DNA of 64,000 bases, from positions 36,238,538 through 36,302,537 of the forward strand of contig CAIIXF020000007.1 in assembly GCA_903813345.2 (NCBI GenBank), written 5' to 3'. Each line of letters begins with the position of its first letter. The first letter of the stretch is position 1. Positions 62,701-64,000 of this stretch are shown one piece after another. Origin of the DNA: Owenia fusiformis (Eukaryota > Annelida > Polychaeta > Sabellida > Oweniidae). Under the pieces are notes generated by a model, which searched no databases, had not been told where the DNA came from, and saw nothing but the letters and a program-made list of their open reading frames with translations. The translations under genes were made by a program, and so were the position numbers.

Positions 62701-64000
62701 AATCAAACCTATGAGGCTAACATGTAGTAAACATGTATGAGTCTTGCATGCATGAGACTGATGCATGTATGATGCTTGCATATACAACCATTCATGTCTG
62801 AGACTTGTATGTAAAATACTTGCATGTAAGACCTGATTTATGTAAGTTACTTGTAACTAAGAGACTTGTATGTATCAGTCCTACCTGGAGGCACTTGTGT
62901 CCAAGAATAATGTGGCCAATCTTGCAGGACAAATGTAAACCTTATGGACACTTGTACTGGTGAGGAGGCTGACAAGGAAGAGCAATTCTGAAAAAGTTAT
63001 AAAATTATAAAAGTTATTAAAAAGTTATAAAATCATCATTGTCTAAAATGCAGAAAACTTGATTGCATTTGTGTACAAGCTTTTCATTTACTTTTCATTT
63101 GCCTTGGAAATAATATACTGTATAAAACATGGCCCTTTCTTTGAAAATTTTGAGGCATGTTATAGAATGTTTGTAGCTATTGTTAAAGGATTGAGGCTAT
63201 TTGTAGCTATTGTTTCAAAAACTGAAGCTATTTTTAGTCATTGTTTCAAAAATTGAGGCTATTTTTAGACCGTTCTCTTGGCCTCAATATCAATAGATTT
63301 TGTCAATTATTTCTGAACGCCGAGGAGAGTGCGTTTCTCCAGACTACCAACTTCACTTTGTATGTATGGTGCTGGATTGAAACATACAGTATTCTTACCA
63401 GCTTAGCTTTGAACATATCAATCAGTCCTGATAAATGATTGTAGGCTGGAGGAATATGCTTCAAGTGTACCATCTCAAAGTTGGTGCGCAGTCCAGGGTA
63501 TTCACTCAGTCCGAAGTACAATCTGCGCCATTTTTCGTGCACTTGGACAAATAATGGAATATGACTGAAAATTAAATAAATTGTAGGAATTTTGTTGGGA
63601 TTAATATGAATATAAAACCATAAATGCACTCAATTTATAAAAAGCAATATGATCTTTATTGAATTGCATTTTTTGACTTTTTAAGAGAATGGGAGAATTA
63701 TCTGTTTTTTGGTTCTATACACCAAATTGGTTAACATTATTCATTGATTATCAAACCAAACAAAATTTTCAATTGGACCAGGACTCACCTTTTTGAAATA
63801 AAATGAGCAAAATTGTAATAAGCAAAACGGTAAAGATTATCGCATATTTTCAAACATTATCGCATATTTTCACGTATCATCACATACTTACCATCCTGTA
63901 TTGTTCAGTGCAATTGCGATAGAGCTAAGGACAAGATTGCTCCTGCTTTCCGCCATAATAGCCTCATTCTGGGCAGCGGGACTCATGATCACAAAATCAC
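41511..64000 (-). CDS. RAB3GAP1: RAB3GAP1, Rab3 GTPase-activating protein catalytic subunit, 16 exons, 5' end outside window
   Basis: Catalytic subunit of the cytosolic/ER Rab3GAP complex, which with RAB3GAP2 acts on Rab3 (GAP) and Rab18 (exchange) in metazoans. Exons in coding order: 63892-64000 (partial), 63399-63564, 62885-62987, 62214-62295, 54481-54623, 53752-53844, 53252-53421, 52942-53046, 51397-51569, 50163-50892, 48789-48894, 48395-48516, 47774-47971, 47173-47338, 43576-43634, 41511-41732. All GT-AG, phases consistent, about 914 residues; the human protein is ~980, so roughly 130 N-terminal residues are missing to the right. Diagnostic blocks: FEMVHLKHIPPAYNHLSGL, SIRFTFVLQDW, LHQKLQMLNCCIERK, PLYIPVTQEPAPMTEDMLEQ, ending RPAPYSKPSPQR and FRLAGAFTEDTTF. 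It converges on MLLT10 with about 5 kb between stops. Confidence 0.95.
41844..42417. mobile_element. 574-bp mariner-type MITE, TA TSD
   Basis: AGTGTGTCTCAAAAAAACGC left and its inverse GTTTTTTTTGAGACGCACTG right, ~36-base TIRs, TA on both sides. Inner inverted GAAGCCACATGTCTCTTC. Confidence 0.85.
42690..43437 (+). mobile_element. Pearl/Helentron-like element, third copy
   Basis: Five ~145-base core repeats (AAATTTGAACCAAATCCGT, AATGGCCGCCATTTTGAA), then ACGGACAAACAGACGGACG microsatellite and terminal hairpin ATCCCCCACGAAC-TTC-GTTCAGTGGGAT ending near 43435. Confidence 0.7.
43576..43634 (-). CDS. RAB3GAP1: RAB3GAP1 exon o (59 bases)
   Basis: Codes GAARGPEGKIIHKLFAEAEK (human GRGHAGRIIHKLFVNAQ). 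Found by homology and splice sites only. Confidence 0.92.
43955..44735. repeat. ~53-bp minisatellite, about 15 units
   Basis: Unit TATACAAGCCTGAAGGCTTA + CATGACATTTTTGGCTCGTG + TATAATGTGGAG. Contains the near-palindrome AAGCCTGAAGGCTT. Variants alternate GGCTCGTG and GGCTTGTG. Confidence 0.97.
44740..47170. other. RAB3GAP1 intron, mostly unique AT-rich DNA
   Basis: Between exons n and o. Besides the promoter-like element at 45346-45654 and a TTAAAGGGGCAACAAGGACT word near 46071 that looks like a single transposon end, nothing identified. Confidence 0.5.
45346..45654 (+). promoter_or_regulatory. Short inverted-repeat element with promoter-like box order
   Basis: GAGTTCATGAGACGAGGCTC (45346) is imperfectly inverted at 45609-45636. 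Inside, ATTGG (~45537), CTCTGCCCACC (~45561) and TATAAAAG (45584-45591) precede a GTAAGT donor-like site at 45654. Looks like core promoter plus a noncoding first exon on +, but no downstream exon was identified. Confidence 0.35.
47173..47338 (-). CDS. RAB3GAP1: RAB3GAP1 exon n
   Basis: Codes EVVQHISLAETFVARGESIR to LLELPEVPVI, matching the human LLEQPEVLV block. Phase 1 exit. Confidence 0.92.
47774..47971 (-). CDS. RAB3GAP1: RAB3GAP1 exon m
   Basis: Codes VLHFLAALKPADAAIHLLPM and onward to SSLRSYE. Phase 0 both ends. Confidence 0.94.
48395..48516 (-). CDS. RAB3GAP1: RAB3GAP1 exon l
   Basis: Codes GQLSARMQIANNMWLEVWAS then RQKRLFDDTKEAEK, the catalytic-domain core of the family. Acceptor TTTGCAG. 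Confidence 0.94.
48789..48894 (-). CDS. RAB3GAP1: RAB3GAP1 exon k
   Basis: Codes AANPGCTLKDFVRWYSPRDW followed by an acidic turn. Phase 1 exit, donor GTAAAA. Confidence 0.94.
48900..50160. other. RAB3GAP1 intron, nothing identified
   Basis: Only a twice-used phrase, TTGATCAAAAAATATGTGCT, at about 49560 and 49641. Confidence 0.5.
50163..50892 (-). CDS. RAB3GAP1: RAB3GAP1 exon j (long)
   Basis: 730 bases. Starts LDKSIPNMGCSLIHQKLQML, then a long Ser/Thr/Glu-rich linker including STDDEEFFEC, then PLYIPVTQEPAPMTEDMLEQ and ACLLSDMESFK-like CLLSDMESFK. Acceptor TTTCAG, donor GTGAGT, phase 0. Confidence 0.94.
51397..51569 (-). CDS. RAB3GAP1: RAB3GAP1 exon i
   Basis: Codes HLLHQLKSAPVESVTHKLAV then GGLKAVAHLWQEFVLEMRYR. 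Acceptor after a T-rich run at 51570-51571, donor GTGAGT, phase 2. Five truncated copies with their own AG lie upstream (51571-52045); only this one reaches the conserved WQEFVLEMR block. Confidence 0.93.
51552..52045 (-). repeat. ~94-bp array: acceptor plus start of RAB3GAP1 exon i, 6 copies
   Basis: Exon-start equivalents on - at 51569 (real), 51661, 51755, 51849, 51943 and 52035. Units hold the T-rich intron end, AG, and about 60 bases of exon (CACCAACTGAARTCTGCC); the oldest, 52035, is most degenerate. Confidence 0.95.
52209..52917 (-). mobile_element. 5'-truncated LINE, 3' end with poly(A)
   Basis: On - the frame is open from the truncation to a TAA at ~52389 (about 175 residues): QTIWNDGNRPAGQGNKLRTY, RCGVAPLRLETGRYERL and CYFCDVN...ENEHHFLLKCPFY, the post-RT region with CCHC-like knuckle of non-LTR elements. 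Then a 3'UTR with GGCCGAACACGGCC hairpin, AATAAA and an A run (plus T run 52211-52228). AGATAT repeats at both ends suggest the target duplication. Confidence 0.85.
52942..53046 (-). CDS. RAB3GAP1: RAB3GAP1 exon h
   Basis: Opens with FLFPDAQVE (human LFLFPDA), then an acidic linker. Phase 0 at both ends. A LINE remnant sits directly downstream in the intron. Confidence 0.9.
53252..53421 (-). CDS. RAB3GAP1: RAB3GAP1 exon g
   Basis: Codes ELPATQALDKLTKPAMGYKL through LNKILL. Acceptor TACATAG, donor GTGAGT, phase 0. Confidence 0.92.
53752..53844 (-). CDS. RAB3GAP1: RAB3GAP1 exon f
   Basis: Codes GEYLRDFLRLCRRKESLDQL and NFSLDDSET. Acceptor ATTTTAG, donor GTACAT, phase 1. Confidence 0.91.
54481..54623 (-). 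CDS. RAB3GAP1: RAB3GAP1 exon e
   Basis: Codes ELHLAATWPSISEEMVVDNA then YSDLDPLQAPVWSVRLK. Acceptor AATACAG, donor GTAAGT, phase 1. An 18-bp minisatellite starts about 40 bases upstream of the acceptor. Confidence 0.94.
54655..55465. repeat. 18-19-bp minisatellite, over 40 degenerate units
   Basis: Unit AGGTGAGGCAAATGTAAAT. Point variation within most units, so old or diversifying. Gives false open frames of up to 249 residues on -. Confidence 0.97.
56195..56465. mobile_element. Foldback element with CAATACAGAA words
   Basis: GTATTGCTACTGAGATTGTC and GACAATCTCAGTAGCAATAC are inverted around 56290; a second pair (TTCTGTATTG / CAATACAGAA) lies to the right. Confidence 0.65.
58460..58867. mobile_element. 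408-bp palindromic MITE, CAC ends, TSD CACAT (copy 2)
   Basis: Same element as 13728-14139, about 90% alike; CACAT at 58455-58459 and 58868-58872. It lies inside the 4.7-kb element at 56788-61510. Confidence 0.85.
58983..59528. repeat. ~545-bp near-perfect palindrome
   Basis: CTACCCACCTAGTTACACAG at 58991 is inverted ending 59520, and pairing continues through GTCCCTCGCTTTTGTTACAC to a short centre near 59255. Each arm contains an ATGGC(T/G)GAACTACTTCCGG stretch followed by GGTAAGAT. Confidence 0.92.
59580..59912 (-). other. Unrecognised hydrophobic exon-like frames in the 4.7-kb element
   Basis: 59718-59912 codes TRAYIFMTFWIEFVTKWLLP and GYISFVFISGIARKTSFW, with an AG before GGCTATATC and a GTAATT after GAAGGAG. 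59580-59720 codes VVKKFNIIVNVLCGVVVIVP then a GTGAGT. They could be exons of a captured membrane-protein gene or chance; I do not recognise a family. Confidence 0.25.
62214..62295 (-). CDS. RAB3GAP1: RAB3GAP1 exon d
   Basis: Codes the LETLPFGACQDPV block. Acceptor GTTTTCAG, donor GTAAGT, phase 2. The next intron is 7.6 kb and holds the 4.7-kb element. Confidence 0.92.
62451..62580. mobile_element. Single end of the CAAATAGTGACTG foldback family
   Basis: ACAAATAGTGACTGCCATTG then GGGAATATCCTCTAAAATGT, matching 27409-27530 and the inverse of 29220-29257. Confidence 0.7.
62885..62987 (-). CDS. RAB3GAP1: RAB3GAP1 exon c
   Basis: Codes VQVSIRFTFVLQDWPHYSW. Acceptor TTTTTCAG, donor GTAGGA, phase 1. 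Confidence 0.93.
63399..63564 (-). CDS. RAB3GAP1: RAB3GAP1 exon b
   Basis: Codes HIPLFVQVHEKWRRLYFG through GLRTNFEMVHLKHIPPAYNH to FKAKL. Acceptor ATTTTCAG, donor GTAAGA, phase 0. Confidence 0.94.
63892..64000 (-). CDS. RAB3GAP1: RAB3GAP1 exon a (runs off the window)
   Basis: Frame GAT TTT GTG gives DFVIMSPAAQNEAIMAESRS then NLVLSSIAIALNNTG. Donor GTAAGT, phase 2. Confidence 0.92.

Overview
This is a eukaryotic window: an AT-rich, repeat-dense metazoan genome with spliced genes. Pearl/Helentron-like repeats ending in an ACGG-type microsatellite and a hairpin, many TA-, TTAA- and 5-8 bp-TSD MITEs, and a transposon gene family with a CXC cysteine motif point to an aquatic invertebrate. A lophotrochozoan such as a mollusc or brachiopod is my best guess, but the sequence does not prove it.

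Two conserved genes fill most of the window and converge tail to tail. On the + strand, 17 exons from 77 to 35995 join without a frame break into a 1003-residue protein. It is the single AF10/AF17 (MLLT10/MLLT6) orthologue: PHD finger, extended PHD finger, Ser/Thr-rich and basic middle, octapeptide motif plus leucine zipper, Gln-rich tail. On the - strand, 16 exons from 64000 (5' end outside the window) to 41511 encode the last ~914 residues of RAB3GAP1, the catalytic subunit of Rab3GAP. The last 16.6-kb intron of the AF10 gene holds two tandem, intronless, antisense class A GPCR genes (22892-24160 and 31420-32694). They are recent duplicates that share a 241-bp identical tract.

The remainder is introns, about 5 kb of intergenic DNA (36.0-41.1 kb) and mobile or tandem repeats. 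Mobile elements include a rearranged CXC-family DNA transposon (3.05-5.37 kb), a 2.9-kb TTAA element (10.3-13.2 kb), a mariner relic (17.0-17.4 kb), an 8-bp-TSD hAT-type element nested in a pearl-type element (24.4-25.6 kb), a LINE 3' end (52.2-52.9 kb), a 4.7-kb element with ~200-bp TIRs splitting a minisatellite (56.8-61.5 kb), tRNA-derived SINEs and many MITEs.

The most unusual pattern is a set of tandem arrays, mostly of 92-109-bp units, that begin or end inside coding sequence. Three are multiplied 3' splice acceptors plus the start of an exon: AF10 exon 6 (109 bp x4), AF10 last exon (94 bp x3 plus a diverged copy) and RAB3GAP1 exon 9 of the fragment (about 94 bp x6). Two are multiplied GPCR stop-codon regions (92 bp, 3 and about 11 copies). 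One is a decayed array grown from the RAB3GAP1 stop-codon region. In every case one intact exon or coding end remains, always at the position that preserves the gene.
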